Positions 25,473-35,237 of a stretch of DNA of 64,000 nucleotides are shown one piece after another. The stretch is taken from the NCBI GenBank assembly GCA_944324345.1, contig CALUVT010000001.1, positions 1-64,000 on the forward strand, given 5' to 3'. The notes beneath the pieces were generated by a model that made no database searches, was not told where the DNA came from, and saw only the letters and a list, made by a program, of their open reading frames with translations. The translations under genes and the position numbers were made by a program. The stretch comes from Candidatus Gastranaerophilales bacterium (GTDB lineage: Bacteria; Cyanobacteriota; Vampirovibrionia; Gastranaerophilales; Gastranaerophilaceae). Position 1 is the first letter of the stretch. Each line of letters begins with the position of its first letter.

Positions 25473-25484
25473 AAAATAATTATA
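25473..25484 (-). promoter_or_regulatory. Leaderless-type promoter of the prmC operon
   Basis: On the minus strand TATAAT, then TATTTT, then ATG at 25472. The start codon sits at the expected transcription start. Confidence 0.6.
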
Positions 25485-25499
25485 CCTCTATATTAATAA

Positions 25500-25532
25500 A
25501 AAAGTAAGTCTTTAAAAAATTGACTTACTTTT
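25500..25532 (-). terminator. Rho-independent terminator after the BioD-like gene
   Basis: AAAAGTAAGTC pairs with GACTTACTTTT around an 11-nt loop, with A and T runs on both sides. Confidence 0.8.
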
Positions 25533-25576
25533 ATATAAAAAGTATATATTTTTACATTTCTTTATATATTTGAATG

Positions 25577-26290
25577 CTAATTTTGTAATTTTGCAATCTG
25601 AATATCAAAGGCCTCTTCAACATCAACACCGTTTAAAACTTCTGTTATCAAATCATTCGGATTTAAATTTTTATTAAAAATCGGTAGTCTCCCAAGAACT
25701 TTTGTGTTTGTGTACTCTTCAATTAATTTGGGTATAAGTTTTATATTTACATCGTCACATTTAAATGGAAAATTACTCAAAATTATTCCCCGCATTTTTA
25801 TTCCCGTTTCCGCTGCGTGATTAATTGTAAGAATAATATTATTTATATTTGCAGCTTTTGCGGATACAACAAGAAGAAGCGGTAAATCAAGCATTTTTAT
25901 CATATCTTCTTCCAAAAAATTTTTACCTAAAGGTGATGCAAGACCAAATCCGCCATCAACAAGCAAACATTCATTAATATCCTGAATTTTTTGAAAATCA
26001 CTTAAGATAACATTTTTTTCTATAACAGTATTTTCTGCAGCTGCTGCAAGGATTGGAGTAGAATTGTTTTTAAATAAGTATGAAAAGAAAGTTCTTATAT
26101 ACGGATCAACAAATTTTACAAATGACAAATCTGTTGACTGTATAAAACCATTTTTTTCAACAGCTCCAATATCAACCGGTTTGTAAACTCCGGTAGAATA
26201 ACCGAGAGACTGCATAGTAGCAGCAAGTCCCGCTGTTACAAAAATTCTATCAGAATATTCATCAACCCCTGTTACAAATAAGTCCGGCAT
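25577..26290 (-). CDS. BioD-like protein lacking a canonical Walker A motif
   Basis: A 237-residue protein with the order of dethiobiotin synthetase/CobQ-type P-loop proteins: FVTGVDEYSDRIFVTAGLA at the start where BioD has GTDTxVGKT, YKPVDIGA where BioD has YKPVQTG, and LLVDGGFGLASPL where BioD has EGAGG. The lysine and Ser/Thr of the P-loop are missing (SDRI in place of VGKT), so ATP use in the normal way is doubtful. ATG 26290 matches the family start and lies 6 nt after a -10, in a TTTACA/17 bp/TACTAT promoter. No other biotin gene is near. Confidence 0.7.
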   Translation of the reverse strand: MPDLFVTGVDEYSDRIFVTAGLAATMQSLGYSTGVYKPVDIGAVEKNGFIQSTDLSFVKFVDPYIRTFFSYLFKNNSTPILAAAAENTVIEKNVILSDFQKIQDINECLLVDGGFGLASPLGKNFLEEDMIKMLDLPLLLVVSAKAANINNIILTINHAAETGIKMRGIILSNFPFKCDDVNIKLIPKLIEEYTNTKVLGRLPIFNKNLNPNDLITEVLNGVDVEEAFDIQIAKLQN

Positions 26291-26325
26291 AAGCTTATAG
26301 TACACAGGACAATATTTATTGTAAA
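26291..26325 (-). promoter_or_regulatory. Leaderless-type promoter of the BioD-like gene
   Basis: On the minus strand TTTACA (26325-26320), 17-bp spacer, TACTAT (26302-26297), 6 nt, ATG. Both the box spacing and the start distance are ideal, which supports the chosen start. Confidence 0.7.
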
Positions 26326-26352
26326 GTATCTTTCTAAAAGAAAAAGTATAAA

Positions 26353-26375
26353 AAAAGACCGTTTTACGGTCTTTT
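26353..26375 (-). terminator. Rho-independent terminator
   Basis: AAAAGACCGT pairs with ACGGTCTTTT around a 3-nt loop. It is downstream of the leftward small-protein gene at 26439-26855. Confidence 0.85.
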
Positions 26376-26400
26376 AAAAAATGTGTTTTTTCAATTGTGT

Positions 26401-26880
26401 GTGAGTAAATATATATAAATAAGATTTATGAAATCTTTTTATGAGAAGAAAATATTATCAAGTGTTTTGAACTCTGATGAGTTAAATAAAGCATTGATAT
26501 GATCTTCTGTTTCGATATCTGTCATAACTTTTGATACTTGAGCAACCGAAGAATTAATCCTTTCATAAACAGCTTTTGAAGGCATACGTGTTTTAGTAAG
26601 ACCTGCCATTGCAAAAAGTTGTTCTAAATCAGCTGCATCTTCCTTTTGAACTATACCTTGAGATGATACAAAATTAATTTTTGCATAAGGTTGTTCAAGA
26701 AGTTTTTCACCCAATTCTTTTGTTTGTGCTTGTTTTGAATCAACTTTAACTTCTTCTACTTTTTGTTTTTCAGCTTTTGAGGCTCTTAAAGTCTCATAAT
26801 AAGCCTTTAAGCTTGCCAAATCTTGTTGTTTGTTTCCTGTAATTTTTTCTGACATTTCCACTTCTCCATATTTTACTCAC
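26401..26880. repeat. Inverted GTGAGTAAA/TTTACTCAC pair flanking small gene A
   Basis: GTGAGTAAA at 26401-26409 and TTTTACTCAC at 26871-26880 flank the gene at 26439-26855. In its mRNA the 5' UTR copy can pair with the 3' UTR copy. The paralogous neighbour carries the same arrangement. Confidence 0.75.
26439..26855 (-). CDS. Small hypothetical protein, paralogue A
   Basis: A 138-residue protein with no signal peptide. The N-terminal half is Lys/Glu rich and helical. The C-terminal half (about 75-138) contains DLEQLFAMAGLTK, MPSKAVYERINSSV and INALFNSSEFKTLDNIFF, which is clearly shared with the next gene upstream (27012-27431). ATG 26855 has GGAG 8 nt upstream. Its flanks carry inverted GTGAGTAAA/TTTACTCAC copies. 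I know no function; the family appears lineage-specific. Confidence 0.65.
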   Translation of the reverse strand: MSEKITGNKQQDLASLKAYYETLRASKAEKQKVEEVKVDSKQAQTKELGEKLLEQPYAKINFVSSQGIVQKEDAADLEQLFAMAGLTKTRMPSKAVYERINSSVAQVSKVMTDIETEDHINALFNSSEFKTLDNIFFS

Positions 26881-26953
26881 ATTATACTTATCGTCATCAG
26901 AAAAAAAAACTTTAATATTTTCCCTCGTTTATTAAGAAAACTTTACAAACAAA

Positions 26954-26979
26954 ATGACCGGTTACATTTAACCGGTCAT
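26954..26979 (-). terminator. Hairpin terminator between the small-protein paralogues
   Basis: ATGACCGGTTA pairs perfectly with TAACCGGTCAT around CATT. On the minus strand a short T-run (TTTTG) follows. Confidence 0.7.
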
Positions 26980-26987
26980 CATATCTT

Positions 26988-27457
26988 GTGAGTAAAAACT
27001 ATATTAATTTATTAAACAATACCAAAAATATTATTTAATGTTTGAAATTCCACTGATTTAAACAAGTCCTCTGCATTATTTCCTACAGTTAATTCATTCA
27101 TAGAACTGGTAAAACCTTTTACAGAATTGTCTATTCTGTTGTATACATCTTGCGAAACAGAAATTCTCTTAATTCCGGCCATTTGTGCAAGTGAATTCAA
27201 ATCATTTTGGTCCGTTTCTGAAAGTTTTGTAACACCTTCAACTTCCATACCCCGAATTTGAGCTGCATTTTGTTTTGAACCTACTCCAAAATCAAAATTG
27301 ATTGGGGTTGTTTCCGATGCATTTGTCGTTTGTTCTGTTTCAACAGGTTTGTCTGTCTTTGAAGTATGTAATGGATTTAGTTTTAAGAAAAAATTGTTGT
27401 TCATACCATCATTTCCATTAATTCTTGTCATTTCCTATTCTCCGTTGTTTTACTCAC
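26988..27457. repeat. Inverted GTGAGTAAAA/TTTTACTCAC pair flanking small gene B
   Basis: GTGAGTAAAA at 26988-26997 and TTTTACTCAC at 27448-27457 are perfect inverted copies placed 14 bp beyond the stop codon and 17 bp upstream of the start codon of the gene at 27012-27431. The unit is 470 bp, against 480 bp for gene A. Confidence 0.75.
27012..27431 (-). CDS. Small hypothetical protein, paralogue B
   Basis: A 139-residue protein paralogous to gene A in its C-terminal half (DLNSLAQMAGIKR, VSQDVYNRIDNSV, AEDLFKSVEFQTLNNIF). The N-terminal 60 residues are Asn/Thr rich and differ between the two, so a conserved module carries a variable head. The ATG is preceded by GGAGAATAGGAA, almost the same leader as gene A. 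No signal peptide or membrane segment is seen. The 322-bp gap to the LuxR-type gene (27432-27753) holds two GTTCTCTTAA direct repeats (27458 and 27504) and is otherwise AT-rich. Confidence 0.65.
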   Translation of the reverse strand: MTRINGNDGMNNNFFLKLNPLHTSKTDKPVETEQTTNASETTPINFDFGVGSKQNAAQIRGMEVEGVTKLSETDQNDLNSLAQMAGIKRISVSQDVYNRIDNSVKGFTSSMNELTVGNNAEDLFKSVEFQTLNNIFGIV

Positions 27458-27753
27458 GTTCTCTTAATCTATTTAATTAATTTTAATTGAATAACAATAC
27501 TCTGTTCTCTTAAAATTCCTTTAAATGATTTCCATATTTATATAAAGTATTTTTGTATTTCAAAATTGCGTAACTAATATATAAAATTTACATATCGTTT
27601 ACAATTTGTTACATTTCAAAAAAAATTACTATCAACCTTTATCTGGCAAGGTTTTTTAAATTTAGACTTTTGGCTAATAGCATTAAATCAACGTTTTGCT
27701 AAGATTGTAATATGTGAATAGTGGAGTGAGACACATAAAACAAGAAAGAGATT

Positions 27754-27990
27754 ATGAAGAAAAAGAAGCAAAACTCTGATTTAACTGCACGAGAAATGGA
27801 TGTTTTAAAAGAAATGATTAGTGGCAAAAGCAACAAAAAAATCGGAAAAACATTGTTCATAACTCAATACACAGTTAAAGCTCATTTAACACAAATTTAC
27901 AAAAAGTTCGGCGTTACAAACAGAATAGAAGCAGCAATGAAAGCAAGAGATAAAGGAATTATTCCTCATCAAGACTCAGAACAGCCATAA
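27754..27990 (+). CDS. Single-domain LuxR/GerE-type DNA-binding protein
   Basis: A 78-residue protein that is essentially one GerE helix-turn-helix: [21 protein letters not shown], then [24 protein letters not shown]. There is no receiver or ligand domain, so its activity would depend on expression level or on a partner. ATG 27754 follows AGAAAGAG. Its last 32 bp overlap the 3' end of lepA on the other strand, so the two convergent genes share coding DNA. Confidence 0.85.
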   Translation: MKKKKQNSDLTAREMDVLKEMISGKSNKKIGKTLFITQYTVKAHLTQIYKKFGVTNRIEAAMKARDKGIIPHQDSEQP

Positions 27991-29761
27991 AAGCCTCTTG
28001 AGGAACTTCAACTCTTCCGACAGATTTCATACGTTTTTTGCCTTTCTTTTGTTTTTCAAGCAATTTTCGCTTACGTGAAATGTCACCACCGTAACATTTG
28101 TCAAGCACATTTTTACGCATTGCTTTTATATTGGTTCTGGCAATTATTCTTCCGCCAACTGCAGCTTGTATAGGAACTTCAAATAACTGACGGGGTATGA
28201 TATCTTTCAATTTGGCTGTTAATTTTTGGCCGATATAGAATGCACTATCTTCATGGCATATAACGGATAATGCGTCAACAACTTCGCCTGCAAGCATTAT
28301 ATCGAGTTTTACAAGTTTTGAACGTTTGTAATCTTTGAATTCATAATCCATACTTGCATAACCTTTTGTTCTGGACTTCAACTGATCATAAAAATCAGTT
28401 ATAACTTCACTCAAAGGAATTTCATATTCCAAAGACGCACGAACTTTGTCAATATAAGACATATTAATAAATATTCCGCGTTTTGACTGTGCAAGATCCA
28501 TTAAGGTACCCACATAATCATTAGGAGCGATAATTTGAACTTTTACATAAGGTTCTTCGATATATTCTCTATATTGGGCAGGAGGAAGATTTGCCGGATT
28601 GTCAATCTCAACAACTTCTCCGTTTGTTTTGTGCACTTTATAAACAACAGAAGGAGCCGTTGTTACAAGAGAAAGCCCATATTCTCTTTCCAACCGTTCC
28701 TGAATAATTTCCATATGCAGCATTCCTAGAAAACCGCAACGAAATCCAAAACCCAAAGCACTTGATGTTTCAGGTTCAAATGTAATACTGCTGTCATTGA
28801 GTTTAAGTTTTTCCAAAGCTTCCTTCAAATCAGCGTAATCATCATTATCTACGGGATAAAGTCCTGAAAATACCATTGGTAAAGCTTCTTTGTATCCGGG
28901 TAACGGTTCTCTAGCGGGATTTTCAATTGTTGTTAATGTATCGCCTACAAAACGGGTTAATTCTTTAATAGATCCTGCAAAATAGCCGACATCTCCGCAA
29001 ACAAGCTCATTTACCTGAACTCTTGAAGGTGTTTGATAACCGAGTTCTACAACTTCGTATTCTTTTCCTGATGCCATAAATTTAACTTTGTCACCAAGTT
29101 TTATTTTTCCATCCATAATTTTAAAGAAACATAAGGTTCCTAAATACTGATCATAAGCACTGTCAAAAACCAGTGCTCTTAGAGGTTTGTCAGTATTATC
29201 AACAGGTGGAGGGATTAAATCAACAACAGCTTCCAAAACCTCATCAATTCCAATTCCTGCCTTTGCACTGACAGGAATTGCCAAAGATGCATCAATCCCT
29301 AATACTTCTTCTATCTCTTCTTTAACTCTTTCAACGTCAGCAGACGGAAGATCAATTTTGTTAATAACAGGGATTATTTCCAAATTCTGCTCTACGGCAA
29401 GATATACATTAGCAAGAGTTTGAGCTTCAACTCCCTGGGTCGCATCAACTATAAGCAAAGCTCCTTCACATGCAGCAAGAGAGCGGGAAACTTCGTAAGA
29501 AAAGTCAACATGGCCGGGGGTATCTATCAAATTCAGTACGTAATCTTTTCCGTTTTTCGCTTTATAATTCATACGTGCAGAATTTAATTTTATAGTAATT
29601 CCACGTTCACGCTCAATGTCCATAGAATCCATAATTTGGTTTTGCATATCACGCTGAGCAACAGTTCCGGTTTTTTCCAATAAGCGATCAGCCAGTGTTG
29701 ATTTTCCATGGTCTATGTGGGCAATGATACAAAAATTTCTTACATTTTCTCTGTACTTCAT
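27959..29761 (-). CDS. lepA: Elongation factor 4 (LepA) GTPase
   Basis: A 600-residue translational GTPase of standard LepA length. G1 AHIDHGKST lies at residues 14-22, G3 DTPGHVDF near 80, and G4 NKID near 134. Domain II and the LepA-specific C-terminal domain ([17 protein letters not shown] region) follow. It acts on stalled or mistranslocated ribosomes. TATAAT lies 7 nt before the ATG without a Shine-Dalgarno site, so the mRNA is probably leaderless or nearly so. The stop lies inside the convergent LuxR-type gene. Confidence 0.96.
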   Translation of the reverse strand: MKYRENVRNFCIIAHIDHGKSTLADRLLEKTGTVAQRDMQNQIMDSMDIERERGITIKLNSARMNYKAKNGKDYVLNLIDTPGHVDFSYEVSRSLAACEGALLIVDATQGVEAQTLANVYLAVEQNLEIIPVINKIDLPSADVERVKEEIEEVLGIDASLAIPVSAKAGIGIDEVLEAVVDLIPPPVDNTDKPLRALVFDSAYDQYLGTLCFFKIMDGKIKLGDKVKFMASGKEYEVVELGYQTPSRVQVNELVCGDVGYFAGSIKELTRFVGDTLTTIENPAREPLPGYKEALPMVFSGLYPVDNDDYADLKEALEKLKLNDSSITFEPETSSALGFGFRCGFLGMLHMEIIQERLEREYGLSLVTTAPSVVYKVHKTNGEVVEIDNPANLPPAQYREYIEEPYVKVQIIAPNDYVGTLMDLAQSKRGIFINMSYIDKVRASLEYEIPLSEVITDFYDQLKSRTKGYASMDYEFKDYKRSKLVKLDIMLAGEVVDALSVICHEDSAFYIGQKLTAKLKDIIPRQLFEVPIQAAVGGRIIARTNIKAMRKNVLDKCYGGDISRKRKLLEKQKKGKKRMKSVGRVEVPQEAFMAVLSLDEE

Positions 29762-29774
29762 ATTTTCTATTATA
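29762..29774 (-). promoter_or_regulatory. Near-leaderless promoter of lepA
   Basis: On the minus strand TATAAT (29774-29769) then 7 nt and ATG 29761. A TTGAAG lies 16 bp further upstream as a possible -35. Confidence 0.55.
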
Positions 29775-29792
29775 TAAGAAAAACACCGAACT

Positions 29793-31223
29793 TCAAGCTT
29801 TAAGATTTATTGGAAGAGTAAAAGTAACTGTAGTATATTCATTTGGAATACTGTCAAATTTTATTATACCATTGTGGGCATCTATTATGTGTTTTGAAAT
29901 ATACAGTCCCAACCCTGCATTAATACTTTTTTGTTCTTCACAGTAGGATGTAAATTTATCAAAGACATTTCCTACTTTCTTCATATCAAGTCCCAAACCT
30001 TTATTTGCAACCGAAAAAATTATATTATCTTTATCATTTACAACCTTTACTTTTATATCTTGATTTTTGAAGCTGTATTTTATACCGTTGGTTAAAATAT
30101 TATTAATTACTCGTTTAATTTCATCATAATCAAAATAAAGTTCGTCTACCTTCGACTGGTACGAAACATTTATATGTAAATTTTTTTCTGTTGCAATATA
30201 TTTAACTTCATCACAACACTCAGAGACAAGTTTTTTAAAAGAATTGAGTTCTTTCGTTATAATAATTTTTCCATTATCACCTTTATATTTTTCCAAAATA
30301 TTAGACACTAAATTTTGAAGATATTTTGTTGAATTTATAACATCTCCTAAAATTTCTTTCTGTTCATCGTTCAAATTTTGCCCGTATAATCCTTTCATAA
30401 GATTGAGTGCACAAAGCTCGGCTTGAACAGGTCCTTTCATATCATGAATAACCATTGCAAAATATGAATCTTTTGATTTTGCTTGCATTTCAAGGTTATT
30501 ATATGCTTTTAAAAGACTGCATATTTGAGATTTTACAACCTTAACATCAAAAGGCTTTTCTATATAAGCACAAGATCCTAAATCAAAACTTTTTACCTTA
30601 TGTTCTCTGTCAGACAATGCAGAAATAAACACTATAGGCGTGTTTTTATTTATTCTTGTTTTGCGTATGATTTGTGCAAGTTCAAAACCTGACATATCAG
30701 GCATCATAATATCAAGTAAAAATAAATCCATTTTTTCGATATCTACTATTTTTGCAGCTTCTTTTGGCTTTTGAAAAACGAAAAGTTGTAATTTCAAATC
30801 TTTTAAAGCTTCTTGTAAAAGTTCTGTATTTAAAGGATTATCATCTACAATCATAACCTTTAAACCTTTTATCGATTTGTATTTATCTTTATCTTGTTTC
30901 CCTTTTTGTGGGGTCAAGTTTTTAGGCAAATTCTCACCAAAAAGTTCTTCAATCAAATCTTCATTAAGAGGATATTCTACAATATTTTTTATCCCGCACA
31001 TATTTGCGGTTAAAATATTTTCTCTGGAAATCTTTTTGCAAGCGAGCCAAATTTCTAATTTCGGATACTGTTTACAGACTTTTTTTATTTTGTTAATATC
31101 TTTAAAATCCGTTTTTATAATGCAGAGTTTCTTATTTGCAAGACCTTGAATACCTTTTAGCTCTCTAACATCATCAACATAAACTACATCTTGACTTGCC
31201 TGCATCAATAATGGATTACTCAT
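29793..31223 (-). CDS. Response regulator-histidine kinase hybrid
   Basis: A 476-residue cytoplasmic signalling protein. Residues 10-100 look like a degenerate receiver-type fold without the acidic pocket. Residues 121-240 are a true receiver with IVDD at 125-128, phospho-acceptor D171 and K223. Residues about 250-320 are a HisKA domain with H260 in HDMKGP. The remainder is a HATPase with NGIKYSF (N box), KGLGLDM (G1) and [11 protein letters not shown] (G2). No membrane segment is present, so it senses an internal signal or a partner kinase. No cognate output regulator is adjacent. It lies 31 bp upstream of lepA. Confidence 0.9.
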   Translation of the reverse strand: MSNPLLMQASQDVVYVDDVRELKGIQGLANKKLCIIKTDFKDINKIKKVCKQYPKLEIWLACKKISRENILTANMCGIKNIVEYPLNEDLIEELFGENLPKNLTPQKGKQDKDKYKSIKGLKVMIVDDNPLNTELLQEALKDLKLQLFVFQKPKEAAKIVDIEKMDLFLLDIMMPDMSGFELAQIIRKTRINKNTPIVFISALSDREHKVKSFDLGSCAYIEKPFDVKVVKSQICSLLKAYNNLEMQAKSKDSYFAMVIHDMKGPVQAELCALNLMKGLYGQNLNDEQKEILGDVINSTKYLQNLVSNILEKYKGDNGKIIITKELNSFKKLVSECCDEVKYIATEKNLHINVSYQSKVDELYFDYDEIKRVINNILTNGIKYSFKNQDIKVKVVNDKDNIIFSVANKGLGLDMKKVGNVFDKFTSYCEEQKSINAGLGLYISKHIIDAHNGIIKFDSIPNEYTTVTFTLPINLKA

Positions 31224-31280
31224 TTCAATAAGAATGATATTTGTAAAAAGCTTGTAATCAATTACCCTTGTAGGTATATT

Positions 31281-31315
31281 TTGATAAAAATTTTTGTTAA
31301 TGCTAAAATTTAATT
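31281..31315 (+). promoter_or_regulatory. Leaderless-type promoter of dnaG-rpoD
   Basis: TTGATA (31281-31286), 17-bp spacer, TGC-extended TAAAAT (31304-31309), 6 nt, ATG 31316. No Shine-Dalgarno site. This is the clearest example of the pattern in the window. Confidence 0.75.
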
Positions 31316-33196
31316 ATGGCAAATACTATCGAAGAACTGGTTACCCAGATAAAAGATAAGCTTGATATAGTAGAAATTGTATCCCAGGAAGTTATCCTAA
31401 AAAAAAGCGGCGGTCACTATTGGGGTTGTTGTCCTTTTCATAAGGAGAAAACTCCATCTTTTTCGGTAAACCCTAATTTAGGTATTTTTAAGTGTTTTGG
31501 CTGTGGAGCAGGCGGGGATGCTCTTACATTCATAATGAAAACTCAAAATAAAAGTTTTATTGAAGTTGTGAGAGAACTTGCCGAAAAATTCGGACTTGAA
31601 ATGCCCAAAAACTTTAAACATTCCGAATCGAAAGGCCTGAAAGAGGAGATGATTAAAGCTTGTACGAAGGCTGCCGAATTTTATAATCTCAGATTGCTTA
31701 AAGACAAAGAACCAGATACTTCAAAAGTTATGGATTACTTGACAAGCAGGGGTATAACAAAGGATATTATCGAAAAATATACTCTCGGACTTGCTCCAAA
31801 GAGTTACGAAACTTTTTATAGAAAATTTAAAGATGAGTTTTCTGATGAAGTTTTAGAAAAAGCAGGTTTAATAATCAAAACAAGAGAAGGAGATTACATA
31901 GACCGATTTAGGAATCGTGTTATAATCCCTATTCAAAATGAATTTGGCGACTTTGTAGCATTCGGAGCCCGTGCAGTTGAAAAAGACCAACAGCCAAAGT
32001 ATCTGAATTCTTCCGATTCACTAATTTATAACAAAAGTAAACTGCTTTTCGGATTATATACCGCAAAAGATGCTATAAAACAGGAAGATAGTGTCATTTT
32101 GATGGAAGGCTATTTTGACGTTATATCAGCTCAAGCACATGGTATAGAAAACGCCGTAGCATCTTGTGGAACAGCGTTAACAGCTGATCATATTAAACTG
32201 CTTTCAAGATACACTCCGTCAAGAAAAATTTATCTGTCTTTTGATACCGATTCAGCAGGACAAAAAGCAACAAACAGAAACGCAGAACTCATTAAAGAAG
32301 CTTTTTCGGGACTCGGAAACATAAAACAATTTGACGAGAGCTACATTTCAACAACCGACGATAAATACTCTTGCGAAATCAGAGTAATTGCACCTCCCGA
32401 AGGGAAAGATCCCGATGAATTTATAAGATCCGTCGGAGCAGAAAGTTACAAAGAATATATGGCACACGCTCCGCTTTTATTGGATTTTCAGCTAAACGCA
32501 ATAATGAAGGAAAAACCAAAAACACCCGTTGAAAAAACAAAAACAGTTAAAGAAATAATTCCGCTTTTAAAAGAAGTAAAAAATGAAATAGTTCAATCAG
32601 AATATGTAAGAATGATTGCAAACACTCTTAACATAGATGAACAGGCTCTTATGCGTGAAATAAAGAAGGCACAAAGTTTTGAAACGGCAAAAAATGCAAG
32701 TATAGAAAAAATTGTTAAGAAAAATATACCAATTTCAGAAAAAGCGCAAAAAAATTTGTTGAGCGTTTTTCTTGTAATCGATAATCATTTTTCATTTGAT
32801 GAAATCAAGCAAATGATAGGTGACACAGAGTTTACGAACGAAACGTTAATAAATGTAAAATCTGCAATTGACAAATTAACTTGTACCGTAAATAATGTGA
32901 AAGAATTGATTGAACAGCTGTATACAATGTTCATCGAAAAACCGGAAGAACAGAATGTTATCACTGATTTAATAACAATTTCCGAAACATTTCAAAATCT
33001 TGATGACAAGGATTTTATAACAGCAATCAAGGAAAATATAAACAAAATTCGTGAGTGTCAGAAACAAAAAGAACAGGAAAAAATAAGAAATTTATATAAA
33101 AGCGCAAATGATGATGATACAGAAGCCCTAAAAATTCAGATGCAGCTTAGAGATAAGATAAATAACAGATTAAAATTGGAGAAAATGAATGAGTAA
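31316..33196 (+). CDS. dnaG: DNA primase
   Basis: A 626-residue primase. The N-terminal CHC2 zinc finger uses C39, H42, C60 and C63 ([15 protein letters not shown] and [11 protein letters not shown]). The catalytic core includes the [10 protein letters not shown] basic patch and a TOPRIM fold with EGYFDV near residue 264 and the DTDSAG acidic motif near 307. The C-terminal region (about 450-626) is a less conserved helicase-binding part. It makes RNA primers with DnaB at the fork. Its stop overlaps rpoD by 8 bp, so the two are co-transcribed as in the classic macromolecular synthesis operon. Confidence 0.96.
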   Translation: MANTIEELVTQIKDKLDIVEIVSQEVILKKSGGHYWGCCPFHKEKTPSFSVNPNLGIFKCFGCGAGGDALTFIMKTQNKSFIEVVRELAEKFGLEMPKNFKHSESKGLKEEMIKACTKAAEFYNLRLLKDKEPDTSKVMDYLTSRGITKDIIEKYTLGLAPKSYETFYRKFKDEFSDEVLEKAGLIIKTREGDYIDRFRNRVIIPIQNEFGDFVAFGARAVEKDQQPKYLNSSDSLIYNKSKLLFGLYTAKDAIKQEDSVILMEGYFDVISAQAHGIENAVASCGTALTADHIKLLSRYTPSRKIYLSFDTDSAGQKATNRNAELIKEAFSGLGNIKQFDESYISTTDDKYSCEIRVIAPPEGKDPDEFIRSVGAESYKEYMAHAPLLLDFQLNAIMKEKPKTPVEKTKTVKEIIPLLKEVKNEIVQSEYVRMIANTLNIDEQALMREIKKAQSFETAKNASIEKIVKKNIPISEKAQKNLLSVFLVIDNHFSFDEIKQMIGDTEFTNETLINVKSAIDKLTCTVNNVKELIEQLYTMFIEKPEEQNVITDLITISETFQNLDDKDFITAIKENINKIRECQKQKEQEKIRNLYKSANDDDTEALKIQMQLRDKINNRLKLEKMNE

Positions 33197-34289
33197 AAAA
33201 AGACAATCTAACTCCTCTATTGTCAGCATTATGGACGAAGACAACATTGATTTGAATGATATTGATGATGAAGTAGCTCTTTCAGGAGATGCGGACGGCG
33301 TCAACTACATGAATATGGATATCAGCACAGATAACATTGAAGATATCGTTACTGAAAAAATCGGTAAGAAGGTTAATCTTGAAGATATTTACATGACACA
33401 TTCACAAGTGGAAGATGGTGAAAATGATCTGGATGTTCCTAAAGGTATAGCAGTAGACGATCCTGTCAGACTATATTTAAGAGAAATCGGAAGAATTAAA
33501 CTTCTTTCTGCTAATGAAGAAATAGAACTGGCAAGAAAAATTCTTGAAGGTGGCACACCGGGTGCTATAGCAAAAAGAAAACTTGTTCAAGCAAATTTGC
33601 GTTTAGTTGTAAGTATCGCTAAAAAATACGTTGGACGCGGAATGTTATTTTTGGACTTAATTCAGGAAGGTAATTTGGGCCTAATTCGTGCAGCGGAAAA
33701 ATTTGATCATGAAAGAGGTTTTAAATTTTCAACTTATGCAACATGGTGGATAAGACAGGCTATTACAAGAGCTATTGCAGATCAAGCAAGAACTATTCGT
33801 ATTCCTGTTCATATGGTTGAAACCATTAACAAATTGAAAAAAGTTACAAGACGTTTGGCTCAAGAACTTTCAAGAAAACCGACCGAAGACGAACTTGCAA
33901 TAGAAATGAACGTTTCTATTCCAAAACTTCGTGAAATTATAAAAATCGCTCAAGAACCTTTGTCTTTGGAAACTCCAATCGGTAAAGAAGAAGATTCAAG
34001 ATTGGGTGACTTCATAGAAGATAAAGAAGCAGATGCACCTATAAAAACTGTTGCATCAGAACTTTTGAGAGAAGATTTAGCAGAAGTTTTGTGTACATTA
34101 TCTCCAAGAGAACGTGATGTATTGAGACTTCGTTTCGGAATGGACGACGGGCGTCAAAGAACATTGGAAGAAGTTGGACAACTGTTTGGTGTAACACGTG
34201 AACGTATCAGACAAATTGAAGCAAAGGCTTTAAGAAAGTTGCGTCACCCAAACAGAAGCAAACGTTTAAGAGAATACGTTGAATCATAA
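33189..34289 (+). CDS. rpoD: Primary RNA polymerase sigma factor
   Basis: A 366-residue group 1 sigma-70 protein. A short acidic N-terminal part (1-90) replaces full region 1.1. Then come region 1.2 ([21 protein letters not shown]), region 2 ([20 protein letters not shown] and [20 protein letters not shown]), region 3, and region 4 ([15 protein letters not shown] and [19 protein letters not shown]). The full set of -10 and -35 reading residues fits the TTGACA/TATAAT-like promoters seen here. ATG 33189 follows GGAGAAAATGA inside the end of dnaG. A terminator follows. Confidence 0.96.
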   Translation: MSKKRQSNSSIVSIMDEDNIDLNDIDDEVALSGDADGVNYMNMDISTDNIEDIVTEKIGKKVNLEDIYMTHSQVEDGENDLDVPKGIAVDDPVRLYLREIGRIKLLSANEEIELARKILEGGTPGAIAKRKLVQANLRLVVSIAKKYVGRGMLFLDLIQEGNLGLIRAAEKFDHERGFKFSTYATWWIRQAITRAIADQARTIRIPVHMVETINKLKKVTRRLAQELSRKPTEDELAIEMNVSIPKLREIIKIAQEPLSLETPIGKEEDSRLGDFIEDKEADAPIKTVASELLREDLAEVLCTLSPRERDVLRLRFGMDDGRQRTLEEVGQLFGVTRERIRQIEAKALRKLRHPNRSKRLREYVES

Positions 34290-34293
34290 AAAT

Positions 34294-34324
34294 AAAAAAC
34301 GCTCAAATTAATTGAGCGTTTTTT
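34294..34324. terminator. Bidirectional rho-independent terminator
   Basis: AAAAAACGCTCAA pairs perfectly with TTGAGCGTTTTTT around a 5-nt loop. It serves rpoD and the convergent pseudopilin gene. Confidence 0.9.
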
Positions 34325-34328
34325 ATTG

Positions 34329-35009
34329 CTACAGTTTTAAAAAATCATGCCAGTAATCCCCGTCACCATCGGGATTTTTGTTCATTACAGCATACCCTGT
34401 ACATCCATAACCTAAATATGAATCAGTACTTGAAGGATTGGTCATCGTACAGGTTCTTGTATCTTTTCTATCTTCCGGATATGTAACAGGTTTTACATTG
34501 TTATCCTCAGTTATTTTAAATACATGCCAGTCATAACCGCTTCTGTTTGGCCCCTTGTTTGGACCGTTTATATCAACAAATATCCAGTGATAATGACCTA
34601 TCAAAACTAACATCCCATCATTTAGCATAAATGCCTTTGAGGCAGAAATGGCTCCCACGTGGGCACCTGTTTTTCCTGTTAAATTTTTCCAATTTCCACC
34701 GCATTTTTGGTTTCTATCAGGGCAAATTGTTCCTAACATGATTTTTGCATACAAATCGGTTTGTTTTTGTAAAACGTCAGAAGTGACTGTTGCAAAATCA
34801 TAGTAAGGCGATATATCTTGCTCAACTAACATTTTTGTCGCATTTTGAACACTTGAATATGCCTTTTTAAATTGTGATTCAAAAACCTGTGCACGATATT
34901 TTGAAATTAATACAGGCATAGTAATCGCCGCTACTACACCTATTATACCAAGTGTAATAAGAACTTCAGCAAGGGTGAATGCACTATTTTTGCCATTGTG
35001 ATGTTTCAT
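34329..35009 (-). CDS. Type IV pilin-like / pseudopilin protein
   Basis: A 226-residue protein with a prepilin N-terminus: a short basic leader (MKHHNGKNSA), then FTLAEVLITLGIIGVVAAIT, with Glu5 of the mature form. Ala replaces the usual Gly before the cleavage site. The C-terminal domain has Cys pairs and a conserved tail rich in Gly, Tyr and Asp (NPDGDGDYWHDFLKL). Such proteins are abundant in Gastranaerophilales. ATG 35009 is chosen because a TGC-TATAAT promoter lies directly before it and would be inside the gene if the upstream ATG were used. No pilus assembly gene is adjacent. Confidence 0.85.
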   Translation of the reverse strand: MKHHNGKNSAFTLAEVLITLGIIGVVAAITMPVLISKYRAQVFESQFKKAYSSVQNATKMLVEQDISPYYDFATVTSDVLQKQTDLYAKIMLGTICPDRNQKCGGNWKNLTGKTGAHVGAISASKAFMLNDGMLVLIGHYHWIFVDINGPNKGPNRSGYDWHVFKITEDNNVKPVTYPEDRKDTRTCTMTNPSSTDSYLGYGCTGYAVMNKNPDGDGDYWHDFLKL

Positions 35010-35043
35010 GTCAACATTATAGCATATTTTCATTTTTTTACAA
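35010..35043 (-). promoter_or_regulatory. Leaderless-type promoter of the pseudopilin gene
   Basis: On the minus strand TTGTAA (35043-35038), 16-bp spacer, TGC-extended TATAAT (35021-35016), GTTGAC, ATG 35009. Confidence 0.7.
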
Positions 35044-35074
35044 CCAACAAATAAGGAGATTAAGCCTAAAAGTG

Positions 35075-35084
35075 CCCCCCCCCC
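35075..35084. repeat. Poly-C tract of 10
   Basis: Ten consecutive C between the divergent pseudopilin and phosphoesterase genes, striking in such an AT-rich region. It does not overlap either core promoter. Confidence 0.9.
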
Positions 35085-35225
35085 GAAGCTATTTTTCGTA
35101 AATCTTTCATACCAAAACTCTCCTTTCTTGACTACATTTTTATTATAACAGAAATTTGAAATTTTTTCATGAATATTTATTCTACAAATTTTTTATACGT
35201 TTTAATCCGAATATTTTTCTTTGTG

Positions 35226-35237
35226 TATAATACTTTT
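35226..35237 (+). promoter_or_regulatory. Leaderless-type promoter of the phosphoesterase gene
   Basis: TATAAT (35226-35231), ACTTTT, ATG 35238. No good -35 is visible and there is no Shine-Dalgarno site. Confidence 0.6.
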
